Shown here: one piece after another, positions 26,258 through 34,672 of the stretch
How the letters are laid out: each line of letters opens with the position of its first letter
Position numbering within the stretch: the first letter of the stretch is position 1
Assembly: GCA_013152415.1 (NCBI GenBank)
Contig: JAADGI010000020.1
Coordinates: forward strand, 1 to 58,128
Reading direction: 5' to 3'
DNA: 58,128 bases
Source: Gammaproteobacteria bacterium
Lineage (GTDB): Bacteria > Pseudomonadota > Gammaproteobacteria > HyVt-429
Translations under genes and position numbers: made by a program
The notes under the pieces: model-generated
The model's database searches: none
Told to the model about the DNA's origin: nothing
What the model saw: the letters and a program-made list of their open reading frames with translations, nothing else

Positions 26258-27265
26258 ATGGCAATGAACATACCGATCCCCATCCCCCTTACCGATCAAT
26301 ATGCCCGCCAGATAAGCTATCTGCGTATTTCGGTTACTGATCGATGTGACTTTCGGTGTATCTACTGCATGGGAGAGGATATAAAGTTTGCCCCCCGCAA
26401 GGATATATTGACTCTGGAAGAGCTCTATCAGGTGGCAACAGCTTTTGTAAAATTAGGGGTACGTAAAATTCGTATTACCGGCGGTGAGCCCCTGGTGCGT
26501 AAGAATATTGTCTGGCTATTGGAAAAACTTGGTCGCTTGTCGATGCTTGAAGAACTTGTGCTTACTTCCAATGGTTCTCAACTTGAAACCTTAGCCGCCC
26601 CCATCAGGACGGCTGGGGTCAACCGGCTAAATATTAGCCTGGACAGTTTGGACCCCATCCGATTTAAGAAAATGACTCGGGTGGGTGATCTGGATAAGGT
26701 TCTTCGAGGTATCCATGCTGCCCAACAACAAGATTTCAATGCTATTAAAATAAATTCAGTCATTATGCGTAATCACAACGATGATGAGATTCTTCCCCTG
26801 GCACAGTTTGCCGTAGATAATGGCTTCGATATTAGCTACATCGAAGAGATGCCCATGGGGGCTATGGGAAATCATCGTCGGGATATCAGTTTTTATTCGA
26901 GTGATGAAGTGCGAGACACCCTGACCAATAGATTTAGTCTGCTTGCCAGCGAGGAGACTACCGGTGGACCCTCACGCTATTATCACGTTCAAGGCACCCA
27001 GACACGTATTGGATTTATCTCTCCTTACAGTCATAATTTTTGTGATAGCTGTAATCGTGTTCGGCTTACGGCCCAGGGGCGATTGCTACTATGTCTGGGG
27101 CAAGAACACTCTGTAGATCTGCGCCAAGTGTTGCGGGGTACGGAGGGTGTGGCTGGACTGTTCAGGCACATTTCGCAAGGTATGGCTATCAAACCCCAGG
27201 GCCATGAGTTCAGTCGCAATCAGCCATTCGCTGTGCAACGCCACATGAATGTCACCGGGGGCTGA
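26258..27265 (+). CDS. moaA: GTP 3',8-cyclase (molybdenum cofactor)
   Basis: MoaA is the radical SAM enzyme of the first step of molybdenum cofactor synthesis. The 335-residue protein has the SAM motif CDFRCIYC near residue 25 and the C-terminal cluster CDSCNRVRLTAQGRLLLCLG near residue 265, and ends with the family's Gly-Gly tail needed for catalysis. ATG at 26258 is taken; an ATG two codons later is possible. The product is needed for nasA nearby. It abuts mobA. Confidence 0.96.
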   Translation: MAMNIPIPIPLTDQYARQISYLRISVTDRCDFRCIYCMGEDIKFAPRKDILTLEELYQVATAFVKLGVRKIRITGGEPLVRKNIVWLLEKLGRLSMLEELVLTSNGSQLETLAAPIRTAGVNRLNISLDSLDPIRFKKMTRVGDLDKVLRGIHAAQQQDFNAIKINSVIMRNHNDDEILPLAQFAVDNGFDISYIEEMPMGAMGNHRRDISFYSSDEVRDTLTNRFSLLASEETTGGPSRYYHVQGTQTRIGFISPYSHNFCDSCNRVRLTAQGRLLLCLGQEHSVDLRQVLRGTEGVAGLFRHISQGMAIKPQGHEFSRNQPFAVQRHMNVTGG

Positions 27266-27895
27266 TTGGGGACACAGCTTGGATCAATTTTGCCCCCACA
27301 ATCCAGCGGTCAGGGCATAACAGGATTGATACTGGCTGGTGGCAAGGCCAGGCGTATGGGGGGTAACGATAAGGGTTTGTACAAACTGGCAGACCATAGG
27401 CCCCTCATCGAGCATGTGTTGGCTCGGCTACGGCCCCAGGTGGAAAAGATTCTGATCAGCGCCAACCGAAACCGAGAGCACTATCGGCAGTACGGCGGCG
27501 CCATTGTTTCTGACCAGAAAGACAGCCCGTGGGGGCCCTTGGCGGGTATAGCCAGTGCCATGCGATGGCCTTCTTTAGGAGGCTATTTACTTGTTTGCCC
27601 CTGCGACGCCCCCCAGTTACCGTTGGATCTGTGTCAACGCCTCTGTCAGCATTGGGTAGCTGATGAGACTGAATGTGCCCTGGCGCACGACGGTAACAGG
27701 CTACAGCCATTATTTTGTTTAATGCGCAGCACACTGCTCCCAAAAATAAATGCCTATTTGAATACAGGCGGTCGGCGTGTCGATCAATTTATGTTCGGCC
27801 TCAACCACCAAGTGGTGGATTTCTCGGATCAATCCAGCGCCTTTTTAAACATCAACACCCGCGAACAGGTTCACCAAATCGATCAGGCGGATTGA
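27266..27895 (+). CDS. mobA: Molybdenum cofactor guanylyltransferase
   Basis: MobA attaches GMP to molybdopterin to give the guanine dinucleotide form used by NasA-type and DMSO reductase-type enzymes. The 209-residue product has GLILAGGKARRMGGNDKGL near residue 20, the nucleotide-binding loop, then SDQKDSPWGPLAGIASAM and VCPCDAPQLP. It follows the moaA stop directly with a TTG start (27266); no ATG occurs before the conserved motif, so a TTG start is likely. The 3' end overlaps the convergent gene at 27883 by 13 bases. Confidence 0.94.
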   Translation: MGTQLGSILPPQSSGQGITGLILAGGKARRMGGNDKGLYKLADHRPLIEHVLARLRPQVEKILISANRNREHYRQYGGAIVSDQKDSPWGPLAGIASAMRWPSLGGYLLVCPCDAPQLPLDLCQRLCQHWVADETECALAHDGNRLQPLFCLMRSTLLPKINAYLNTGGRRVDQFMFGLNHQVVDFSDQSSAFLNINTREQVHQIDQAD

Positions 27896-28479
27896 GGCGC
27901 CTTGATACCCAGCACCTCGGCTACCGTTTTATACAATAATTTTAATGCCGGTGGTGCCTCGATCTCCATGACATGCTCCACTACCCACTTATTGTCAGCA
28001 GCGGCCATCGCCTGGGCCAGGCTATCACCAAATAGCCGCAAAAAACTGTATCCAGGACCCTTGTCGTCATAAGTACACTGGGCGTAACCTTGAAAACGCC
28101 GGTTGAGGGTGTCGATAAAAGGCTGACGATAATCCCCAGGGCCCAACAATTCGGTCAGATTGTCGTCAATGGTCGCTGCCAATCGTTTTCCCAGCACCTC
28201 GACTAGAGTCTTGCGGTCCTCTTCACTGATTTGGCCAAATACAGTTCGATCAACTACCTGTATCAGGAAGGCCACAATTTCCGTCAGGCTTGCAGTGATT
28301 TGTGGGCCGGTGTCAAATTTAAACTCCTCCTCCTCCAAACGTTGGTAGGTCGCAAAAGCGATCTTCCATACATTGTGGGCCAGCACATTGGCTCTATCCT
28401 CGAAGGTCTTTTCGCGTCCACCACGCAGATTGCCCTTACGCTTGGTGTGATGCCATTTGGATTTAATACGCACAGCCAT
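27883..28479 (-). CDS. Conserved protein of unknown function
   Basis: A 198-residue soluble protein. I do not recognise a named domain. It has a very basic N-terminus (residues 1-22, MAVRIKSKWHHTKRKGN and more), then a mostly helical, acidic body with EEEEFKF near 48, LTEIVAFLIQVVDRTVFGQIS near 66 and a C-terminal helix with PPALKLLYKTVAEVLGI. No signal peptide, membrane helix or cysteine pair. Behind AGGG before the ATG at 28479, divergent from the gene at 28663 over 183 bases. It reads as a real gene because the residue pattern is well structured. The basic end could bind nucleic acid, but that is a guess. Confidence 0.75.
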   Translation of the reverse strand: MAVRIKSKWHHTKRKGNLRGGREKTFEDRANVLAHNVWKIAFATYQRLEEEEFKFDTGPQITASLTEIVAFLIQVVDRTVFGQISEEDRKTLVEVLGKRLAATIDDNLTELLGPGDYRQPFIDTLNRRFQGYAQCTYDDKGPGYSFLRLFGDSLAQAMAAADNKWVVEHVMEIEAPPALKLLYKTVAEVLGIKAPQSA

Positions 28480-28662
28480 AGACCCTATTCTACAACAAGA
28501 ACACGGCGGGATAACCCCACAAAAAACTCGACAACAACTCTGTGGGTTGGCAGAAAATTATTTCTAGAGATCCCTTGCGCTTACACTACCCTTGGCAGTC
28601 GAATTCAACCTAAAACTATTACAAGGTGGCCCAGCCCTCAATCTCGTGCTAAATATAGATAT

Positions 28663-29751
28663 ATGGCCCACGTTAACAAATCCAGCGACACATTGAATCT
28701 GGGGCAACTGATCAACACGATTCAGGCCAATTGCCATATCTCAGATGCCAGGTTTGCTGGGAATTATTCCATGTGTATCTTCCTTCTCAAGATGCGGGAA
28801 TATTACCGCTGGGAGAATGATATCCCCCTGTCCGACAACCTGTCCGCACAGCAAGTGGGGGATTGGCTGGTAGCCAGGGAACAATGCTGGGAAGGGATTG
28901 AAACCGATCCCTATCGCCCCCTGCCCCTGGGTGAGCATCACATCGATCCCTTTGACTCCGTATCCATAAACGAACAACTTTTGCCACTGGGATACGTCTA
29001 CAGTGGGGGTTATGGTGTATTCAACAAGCCCCACTTTTTTCTTGGTGATCTCGTCAAACAAGAACAGCGTGATGGCATTCGGGTGCTCATTTCTTCCTGC
29101 GAATATGCCCGGGATCTAGTGGCCCCACCTGCGATGCTGCTTAATGCCACGATCTTTGTACGCCAGGATGCGGTGAGGCGTTATCTGTGGGAGAAGATTG
29201 ACGAATGGCGCTGGAACAAGAAACCGGATACCCCCATTGGCCGGGCTCTGGCCTGCCACGGCGACCGGCTGAGTCAGGACAAAGCCCTGGATCGGCTCAC
29301 TGATGAGCAGACCGAGATTGCCATCCAACATGAAATGGGTGAGGTCCGTGCCAGCAGACACCTCGGCTCCACCTGGGAGGCCCTGTTGGGTGACATTCCC
29401 CATTCCAGGGCCGCCCTGGTAGCCCGGGCAATACGTGACCACCTGGCAGACTGCCTGGTTACACTTCCTTTCTTGCTGGCCGACAGCAACCGGGTCGGCT
29501 TGCACCTTTATTTTGCCAACTTCAATGGTATGCGCCAAGCCCTGTTCCCGGCAGCCCTGACTGCCTACCACCTGTGGCAAGCGGAGGATGACTTGGAGCC
29601 CTTACAGACAACTATCAAAACAGCTTGTGCCCATTGGTTAGCCACATGTCACAAGGCAATGGAATTTTATGCCCTGCCCCACAATGACCCCTTACAGCAG
29701 TTGGAAGTGTACCTTGATGAGCTATCCCCACTGTCCCTGGAAAACAGCTAA
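28663..29751 (+). CDS. Conserved protein, possibly Sfum_1244 family
   Basis: The product is 362 residues from the ATG at 28663 (MAHVNKSSDTLNLGQ). The open frame extends to 28231, but that part overlaps the divergent gene and is not credible. The text ISDARFAGNYSMCIFLLKMREYYRWE near residues 28-53 is highly structured and recalls the poorly known Sfum_1244-type proteins of sulfur bacteria, as I recall it. Further on are HHIDPFDSV-like sequence, RVLISSCEYARDLVAPPA, HLGSTWEALLGDIPHSRAALVARAI and an acidic end. No signal or membrane helix. It may form an operon with the Sel1-repeat gene 28 bases downstream. Function unknown. Confidence 0.8.
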   Translation: MAHVNKSSDTLNLGQLINTIQANCHISDARFAGNYSMCIFLLKMREYYRWENDIPLSDNLSAQQVGDWLVAREQCWEGIETDPYRPLPLGEHHIDPFDSVSINEQLLPLGYVYSGGYGVFNKPHFFLGDLVKQEQRDGIRVLISSCEYARDLVAPPAMLLNATIFVRQDAVRRYLWEKIDEWRWNKKPDTPIGRALACHGDRLSQDKALDRLTDEQTEIAIQHEMGEVRASRHLGSTWEALLGDIPHSRAALVARAIRDHLADCLVTLPFLLADSNRVGLHLYFANFNGMRQALFPAALTAYHLWQAEDDLEPLQTTIKTACAHWLATCHKAMEFYALPHNDPLQQLEVYLDELSPLSLENS

Positions 29752-29778
29752 GCGTCACACCATTTGGAGACTACATCT

Positions 29779-30207
29779 ATGCCCGATATCGATATGGAAC
29801 TGAACAGTGGGCTTGCCGCCTTTGAGGCAAAAGAATTTTCCCGTGCCAAGCAACTTTTATCACCACTTGCCGATCAGGGTAATGCAGAGGCCCAACACCG
29901 GCTCGGTATCATCTACCAAAATGGCCTCGGAATGCTAAAAAATGATTTGTACGCCTATAAATGGATGCACGCCGCCGCCGAACAAGGCCATGCCATTGCC
30001 CAACATGGGCTTGGTTTTATGTACTTGCATGGAGAATGTGTGAACAAGAGCGAGGCCGATGCAGTCAAGTGGTTTCGGATGGCCGCTGAACAGGGCCTGA
30101 TTGGTTCACAGATGATACTGGCTGACCTGTACGAAACAGGTCAAGGTGTTGACAAGGATCTTGATGAGGCACAAAAGTGGAAAAAACGGGCCGAAGAGCA
30201 AGATTAA
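29779..30207 (+). CDS. Sel1-like repeat protein
   Basis: A 142-residue protein from ATG 29779, with GGAGA nine bases upstream. It contains three Sel1-type tetratricopeptide-like repeats, seen in AEAQHRLGIIYQNGLGM, AIAQHGLGFMYLHGE and IGSQMILADLYETGQGVD. Such solenoids mediate protein-protein contact. There is no signal peptide, so it is cytoplasmic. A rho-independent terminator follows 43 bases after the stop. Partner unknown; the adjacent 28663 gene is a candidate. Confidence 0.9.
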   Translation: MPDIDMELNSGLAAFEAKEFSRAKQLLSPLADQGNAEAQHRLGIIYQNGLGMLKNDLYAYKWMHAAAEQGHAIAQHGLGFMYLHGECVNKSEADAVKWFRMAAEQGLIGSQMILADLYETGQGVDKDLDEAQKWKKRAEEQD

Positions 30208-30249
30208 GGAAACAAAATAACGTTTGCTAAGGCCTCAAGTGTTTGTTAA

Positions 30250-30283
30250 AAAAAAAGCAGACAAAATATTGTCTGCTTTTTTT
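30250..30283 (+). terminator. Rho-independent terminator
   Basis: GCAGACAA (30257-30264) and TTGTCTGC (30269-30276) form an eight-pair stem with an AATA loop, flanked by seven A on the left and seven T on the right that also pair. It ends the Sel1-repeat gene and, being symmetric, can also end the minus-strand gene at 30334. Confidence 0.95.
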
Positions 30284-30333
30284 AAGCGATCAAGTGAGTG
30301 ACCGCCTGGAGCCTGGATGGCCTGCTATGACGG

Positions 30334-30528
30334 TTAACTCGCCCAGCTTTTGAAGTTGTCGGTCTTGCCTTCCATGCCGTCGTTGAAACCAGCATCATAG
30401 GCTTCTGTTACCCTCTGTTCTTCTAATTTTGGGCTGTGCAGAAAACCGGTTGCCCAACCGACGATATACTCGCGGTTGATGTCCGCTTTCTCCATCTTGT
30501 CTAACTGATCGTAATAGGTTTGGTTCAT
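30334..30528 (-). CDS. Small conserved protein of unknown function
   Basis: A 64-residue acidic protein from the ATG at 30528 (MNQTYYDQLDKME), nine bases after GGAG; a TTG three codons earlier is the longer alternative. It contains YIVGWATGFLHSP and TEAYDAGFNDGMEGKT, a patterned two-part sequence, ending NFKSWAS. I do not recognise a family with a name. The upstream gap is AT-rich with an 18-base palindrome at 30599-30616, which may be an operator. Its terminator is shared with the Sel1-repeat gene. Confidence 0.7.
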   Translation of the reverse strand: MNQTYYDQLDKMEKADINREYIVGWATGFLHSPKLEEQRVTEAYDAGFNDGMEGKTDNFKSWAS

Positions 30529-30598
30529 CTCTAACAACTCCCATTCGGGTAATTTAGTGATTGCTAATATTCTACCTGACTCTCACCCAGATTGAAAA

Positions 30599-30616
30599 TA
30601 ATATGCACGCATATTA
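30599..30616. promoter_or_regulatory. Palindrome TAATATGC-AC-GCATATTA
   Basis: Eight-base perfect arms around two bases, in an AT-rich segment 71 bases before the small gene at 30528. It could be an operator or promoter element. The AT content is higher than in the surrounding genes. Confidence 0.4.
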
Positions 30617-30764
30617 TACATAAAGCAATACTTCATAATAAGCCTATATCTTATTGATATAATATGAATATATAACTTTATTCTTGTCTCGAAGTTCATA
30701 AAACACGCAAATACCGCTTCCCTGTTTTTCACGGTCAATTGGACCCATGGGGCCGGGGTGTGTG

Positions 30765-32045
30765 TCAGTGTTTGGCTTCTGCTTCGGCGTAGCGTAATTG
30801 GGAGGCTGCCGATGGGTTGGGCCGATCGAGCCAGACCAAGTGTAGCCTGCCTCTATGGTCAATCGTCATCGCGGGGTGGGATTGATCACCCTCACCCGAT
30901 GCCGGAGAAACCCCCAGGTCATCACTCCACGACCCATCTTTTTTAATCCAGGATAACCAGATATCGGCACTTTCATTTCGATCATCTTCCCACACCGCTG
31001 CCACTAAGCCAGTATCACCCACCACACTGGGGTGCCATTGGGCAATGGAGGCCCCAAACTCATCCTGAACCTTGCTGTTAGGATCCAATCGACAGGCACT
31101 GCCACGAATGAAAGATGAATACACATCGTAACCAGACCTGAAATCTCTCTTGTCCGACCAGACCGCAATAATATCGCCGTCAGCCACACGACTCAGGCTC
31201 ACTCTGGCTGCACCCGTGCCACTCCCATATTGAGTCGAAATCCTGGGGCTTTGTTCATTAAGCACCTGGGGACGACTAAAGGCCTTATTTTTTTCTGCGC
31301 AACTGTAAAAAATCTGAGTATGACCGGCCCGGCGGTCTTCCCATGCCACGACGATATCCGCTCCCCCAATTGCAATGCTGGGATAGAACTGGCGTTTTTT
31401 TTCATTATTGGCGTGATCGATTGCCTTGGCCTCACCTATTACGAGGTCCAAGCTTGGACCCACCACCGAAAGTCGCACAAGCCGTATGTGTTGTCCTGCC
31501 CCAGCCCGTTGCGACCATACCGCATAGGCCGCCTGACCTTTATCCGTGGATGTCACACTGACCTGGACCCCTGGGCCACCCTCTATCTTCGACGGCATAC
31601 CCAATTTTCCAGCCTTGAACACCCTGGACCAGATCCTTCCATCCTGTTCCCAGGCCATCAGGTATCGGTCGTTTGAAAGGGCTGTAATGCTGGGCTCTAT
31701 CGCCTCGTTGCCCGCGCTGACAAGCACAGGGGCCTCGAACTTTTTGTTATCGAATGCCTTGCTTGCAAGATATATGGCAGAGCTGCCGGTTCGATTGTCT
31801 TCCCACACTATCGCCACGGATTTTGTTGATGCCGCGATATTCTTTCGACCGGAAGACTCCAGATGATAGAAGACCTTGCTACGCGCCAGATTGCTCACCG
31901 CTATGCTGTCACTGAATACCCAGGAGGTGAGTTCGTCTGATTGGGCATGACCCGGCAAGGTGACTGACAACAGCGCAACAGCAAATACCCATTGGGTGCA
32001 GCGGGTTAACCGGCATAAGCCACCCCTTTTGTGGCCGCTAGCCAC
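30765..32045 (-). CDS. Secreted beta-propeller-like protein
   Basis: A 426-residue protein from GTG 32045, which overlaps the stop of the thioredoxin gene; a start further upstream at 32099 would overlap it more. The N-terminus is a Sec signal, CTQWVFAVALLSVTLPGHAQS, with cleavage after HAQ. The mature part has repeated blades of the type V-x-WED-x-R: VAIVWEDNRTGSS, LMAWEQDGRIW, IVVAWEDRRAGHT, IIAVWSDKRDFRSG, VAAVWEDDRNESAD and LHLVWLDRP. That suggests a six-bladed, sialidase-like or Asp-box propeller without an obvious catalytic set. Predicted periplasmic or secreted. It is coupled to a CGWC thioredoxin, which may form its disulfides. Function unknown. Confidence 0.82.
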   Translation of the reverse strand: MASGHKRGGLCRLTRCTQWVFAVALLSVTLPGHAQSDELTSWVFSDSIAVSNLARSKVFYHLESSGRKNIAASTKSVAIVWEDNRTGSSAIYLASKAFDNKKFEAPVLVSAGNEAIEPSITALSNDRYLMAWEQDGRIWSRVFKAGKLGMPSKIEGGPGVQVSVTSTDKGQAAYAVWSQRAGAGQHIRLVRLSVVGPSLDLVIGEAKAIDHANNEKKRQFYPSIAIGGADIVVAWEDRRAGHTQIFYSCAEKNKAFSRPQVLNEQSPRISTQYGSGTGAARVSLSRVADGDIIAVWSDKRDFRSGYDVYSSFIRGSACRLDPNSKVQDEFGASIAQWHPSVVGDTGLVAAVWEDDRNESADIWLSWIKKDGSWSDDLGVSPASGEGDQSHPAMTIDHRGRLHLVWLDRPNPSAASQLRYAEAEAKH

Positions 32046-32556
32046 CTTGCTGACTTGAGAAGTAGGCACGAAAGCCCATCTTTTTGTATATTTCACCATG
32101 GATATAGCGGTCGTACAAAAGCAGATCCGCCGCAGATTGCAGGCCCGATATTTTCAGGATCAATTTTCCGTTGGGCTCAAAATAGGCAAACAAGGGTGTG
32201 GCAAAGGCCTTGAGTTGAACCCCCAACTCACGCTCGGTGATTCGCTCCCCACTCGGCAGACTAAGGCGATCACCGCTTTCAGCATCGGCATAGATCAGAG
32301 AATAATGACGGCTATAGCGGTTTTTGACCTCCTCCTTGGAAAAGGCCTCTTTGTTAGTCTTGTCACACCAGCCACAACCGTAACGGCCAAAATAAAGGAA
32401 TATGCGCTTTGATTCTGCCTTGGCGATCGTCATACCATCATCATAGCGTTTAAAATCATAGCCCTTGGGTGGATCGGCCGAAGCCGTGCCCACGGTGACA
32501 AACAAACAAAGGATGACCGATAATAAATTACTGACGCTTCGATTAAGATAGTCCAT
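32038..32556 (-). CDS. Periplasmic thioredoxin-fold protein with CGWC
   Basis: A 172-residue protein with a signal peptide (NLLSVILCLFVTVGTASA, cleavage near residue 28) and a thioredoxin-like domain with the motif RYGCGWCDKTN near residue 60 and cis-Pro ATPLFAY near 120. It resembles the thioredoxin_7 or SoxW-like group. The CGWC redox pair is intact. The 3' end overlaps the propeller gene. Sulfur oxidisers often have such thioredoxins, but no Sox genes are here. Confidence 0.88.
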   Translation of the reverse strand: MDYLNRSVSNLLSVILCLFVTVGTASADPPKGYDFKRYDDGMTIAKAESKRIFLYFGRYGCGWCDKTNKEAFSKEEVKNRYSRHYSLIYADAESGDRLSLPSGERITERELGVQLKAFATPLFAYFEPNGKLILKISGLQSAADLLLYDRYIHGEIYKKMGFRAYFSSQQGG

Positions 32557-32700
32557 ATAACTTATGTCTTGGGTACTTGGGTCAACGCAAGCCCTTTTTC
32601 AGTACGGGGCAGTGATAGCCGTCTATAAAGACAAGATATAGCATACACAGGCGTTCATGTGTATTTGTATAATCTACGCCCCTTAAGGAATCTGAACACT

Positions 32701-33372
32701 ATGTTGGTGACCATTTCAAAAGTTCTGGATCGCAATACCCTGGGAGCGGTCAAACAGGCCTTGGCAGACATGAGTTTTGTCGATGGACGGCTCTCTGCCG
32801 GAAAGGTGGCACGGCGCGTAAAGAGAAATCAGGAAGTGGCCCCCACCACACCGGGCTTGGATCAGTTGAACAATCTGCTCATGGGCCAACTGGTAAAAAA
32901 CCCCATCTACCAGGCGGTTGCTATGCCACTGAAGATTGCTGCACCCTATTATGTCCGTTATACAAAAGGCATGGCCTATGGAGAGCATATAGACGACCCG
33001 ATAATGCGCAGCGATATGCCCTACCGTTCGGACATCGCCATTACACTATTTATCAGCGATATTGATGATTACGAGGGGGGTGAACTGGTGATCAAAACAC
33101 AATATGGCGATAATAAAATCAAGCTCGCCGCAGGTAGTGCAGTGCTTTATCCAGCATCAAGCCTCCACCGGGTTGAAGAAGTCAGCCAGGGTGAGAGACT
33201 GGTGGCAGTGACCTGGGTACAGAGCGCCATTCGTGACCCCAATAAAAGAGAAATACTCTATGGGCTCTACCGGGCTCGCGAAAAACTTTTGAATGATTCG
33301 CCTGACGCTGAAGAGACAGCACAGATTGACCACAGCTACGTCAACCTGGTGAGGATGTGGTCGGAGATATAA
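32701..33372 (+). CDS. PKHD-type Fe(II)/2-oxoglutarate hydroxylase
   Basis: A 223-residue PiuC/YbiX-type oxygenase, starting at ATG 32701 (MLVTISKVLDRN) behind AAGGA. Metal ligands are HIDD near residue 100 (His-x-Asp) and the distal His in SSLHRVEEV near residue 158; the 2-oxoglutarate Arg is in GERLVAVTW. The N-terminal GRLSAGKVARRVKRNQEV is characteristic. Its C-terminus overlaps the convergent sulfurtransferase by 32 bases. Family members are tied to iron supply; substrate is unknown. Confidence 0.92.
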   Translation: MLVTISKVLDRNTLGAVKQALADMSFVDGRLSAGKVARRVKRNQEVAPTTPGLDQLNNLLMGQLVKNPIYQAVAMPLKIAAPYYVRYTKGMAYGEHIDDPIMRSDMPYRSDIAITLFISDIDDYEGGELVIKTQYGDNKIKLAAGSAVLYPASSLHRVEEVSQGERLVAVTWVQSAIRDPNKREILYGLYRAREKLLNDSPDAEETAQIDHSYVNLVRMWSEI

Positions 33373-34216
33373 TGCTTCGCCGCTTATCTGTTATCCACTC
33401 ACTCCAGGATCCCACATAGAGTTTAGACCCCTTAAGTCCCGCCAATTCCATCGCCAGAATATTGTGGCAGGCGGTGACCCCCGATCCACACATATGCACC
33501 ACATCCTGAGCTGCCTTTGGGTCCGTGGCCACAGCGTACACCTCTCTTAGCTCCTCTGCCTCGAGCAATTGCCCGTTAAACGCCAAATTATCGTCGTAGG
33601 GTATATTGATGGCACCGGGGACATGCCCGGCCACTTTATCCAGGGGTTCACGTTCACCGCTAAAACGCTCCTCGGCCCGGGCATCGATCAGGATACCTTG
33701 CTCCGACTGGCTAAGTTGTTCAACAAACTGTGATGTCACCCAAAGGGTGTCATCAACACGAGGCTCAAACCGGGCAGGGTTGGAATCGGAAGCACTGGAA
33801 CTAAGACCATAGCCCTCCCGCGTCCATCTTGGCAGCCCACCGTCCAAAAAGGCAACATCACGGTGACCTAACCACCGCAGCAACCACCACAAACGACAGG
33901 CTATGGCACCAAAAGAGTCATCGTAGACGACAACTTGCGAATGCTTGCCCACCCCCCAGGCGGACAGTTTCTCTGCCAACTGTTGTGGGTCGGGTAAGGG
34001 GTGGCGTCCACTCCCAGGGGTCACCGGGGAAGACAGATCTTTTTCGAGGTCTGCGTAGTGTGAGCCTTTTATGTGTTCCTTCAAATAAGATCGGTGTCCG
34101 GCCTCCAGATCGGTCAGGGTAAACCGACAGTCGAACACCACCCATTGGGGATCATCAATATGGGCCGCCAGTTGTTCCGGTGTGACTAGGGTTTGATAAG
34201 ACACGGGAGACTCCAA
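33341..34216 (-). CDS. Mercaptopyruvate/thiosulfate sulfurtransferase
   Basis: A 291-residue protein with two rhodanese domains. The first (residues 10-145) lacks the active Cys and the second carries VVHMCGSGVTACHN near residue 245, with CGSGVTA matching the 3-mercaptopyruvate type (SseA). It moves sulfane sulfur to acceptors. It is eight bases downstream of the DsrC-like gene and ends the minus-strand cluster from 37259. A C-terminal tail overlaps the PKHD gene. Substrate preference is inferred from the loop. Confidence 0.92.
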   Translation of the reverse strand: MESPVSYQTLVTPEQLAAHIDDPQWVVFDCRFTLTDLEAGHRSYLKEHIKGSHYADLEKDLSSPVTPGSGRHPLPDPQQLAEKLSAWGVGKHSQVVVYDDSFGAIACRLWWLLRWLGHRDVAFLDGGLPRWTREGYGLSSSASDSNPARFEPRVDDTLWVTSQFVEQLSQSEQGILIDARAEERFSGEREPLDKVAGHVPGAINIPYDDNLAFNGQLLEAEELREVYAVATDPKAAQDVVHMCGSGVTACHNILAMELAGLKGSKLYVGSWSEWITDKRRSIISPTTSSPG

Positions 34217-34224
34217 GAAAGCGG

Positions 34225-34563
34225 CTAATAACCGCCCTTACGCCGTGACTCAGGCAAACCTGCTATGCGCCCACCCTGCTTTGAAGGGTCTTTAGGGAAA
34301 AGCTCGTAGATATCTTTCTGACCGATCTTCCGATCCCATTTTGCTGACATGGCCTTGACGATATTTCGTGTATTGGGTTGGTTGCCGCCCTTATTGACAA
34401 ACTCATCGCGCAGAAAATTGATCAGATCCCAATGTTCTTGAGACAGGTCAATACCCTCATCTGAGGCAATAAGCTCGGCCACCGCTTCCGACCAGTCTTC
34501 TACGTTGACCAAGTAGCCATTCTTATCGGTTTCAACCGTTTTACCATCAATCTCATACGCCAT
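34225..34563 (-). CDS. DsrC/TusE-family protein lacking both redox cysteines
   Basis: A 112-residue paralogue of DsrC from ATG 34563, behind GGAGGAAG. The fold is clear: AYEIDGKTVETDKNGYLVN, EDWSEAVAELIA, SQEHWDLINFLRDEF and KDIYELFPKDPSKQGG. The C-terminal arm reads GRIAGLPESRRKGGY, while the real DsrC here (41558) ends CKYAGLPKPTGCV, so both cysteines are gone and the tail is extended with basic residues. DsrC family proteins without these cysteines are known and have been proposed to be regulators (RspA type), not sulfur carriers. It sits between the Cas6-like gene and the sulfurtransferase. Confidence 0.92.
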   Translation of the reverse strand: MAYEIDGKTVETDKNGYLVNVEDWSEAVAELIASDEGIDLSQEHWDLINFLRDEFVNKGGNQPNTRNIVKAMSAKWDRKIGQKDIYELFPKDPSKQGGRIAGLPESRRKGGY

Positions 34564-34642
34564 TTTATCTTCCTCCAGAAAAATTTTCCGCATACTCCTA
34601 AATTTGTGCACCAAAAGTCAACTGGCACAGCGAAGGGATGCA

Positions 34643-34658
34643 TCCCCCACCAGGGGGA
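34643..34658 (-). promoter_or_regulatory. Intergenic hairpin before the DsrC-like gene
   Basis: TCCCCC (34643-34648) and GGGGGA (34653-34658) form a perfect six-pair stem with an ACCA loop. GGGATGCATCCC overlaps just to the left. It lies between the Cas6-like stop and the DsrC-like start, similar to the hairpins that flank the true dsrC, and may stabilise or separate that part of the transcript. Confidence 0.5.
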
Positions 34659-34672
34659 CATCGGCTACTATC

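Noticed and set aside
28231..28662. Extension of the 28663 gene toward 28231
   Set aside because: It overlaps the divergent gene at 27883-28479 and the promoter region and lacks the structured composition of the rest.
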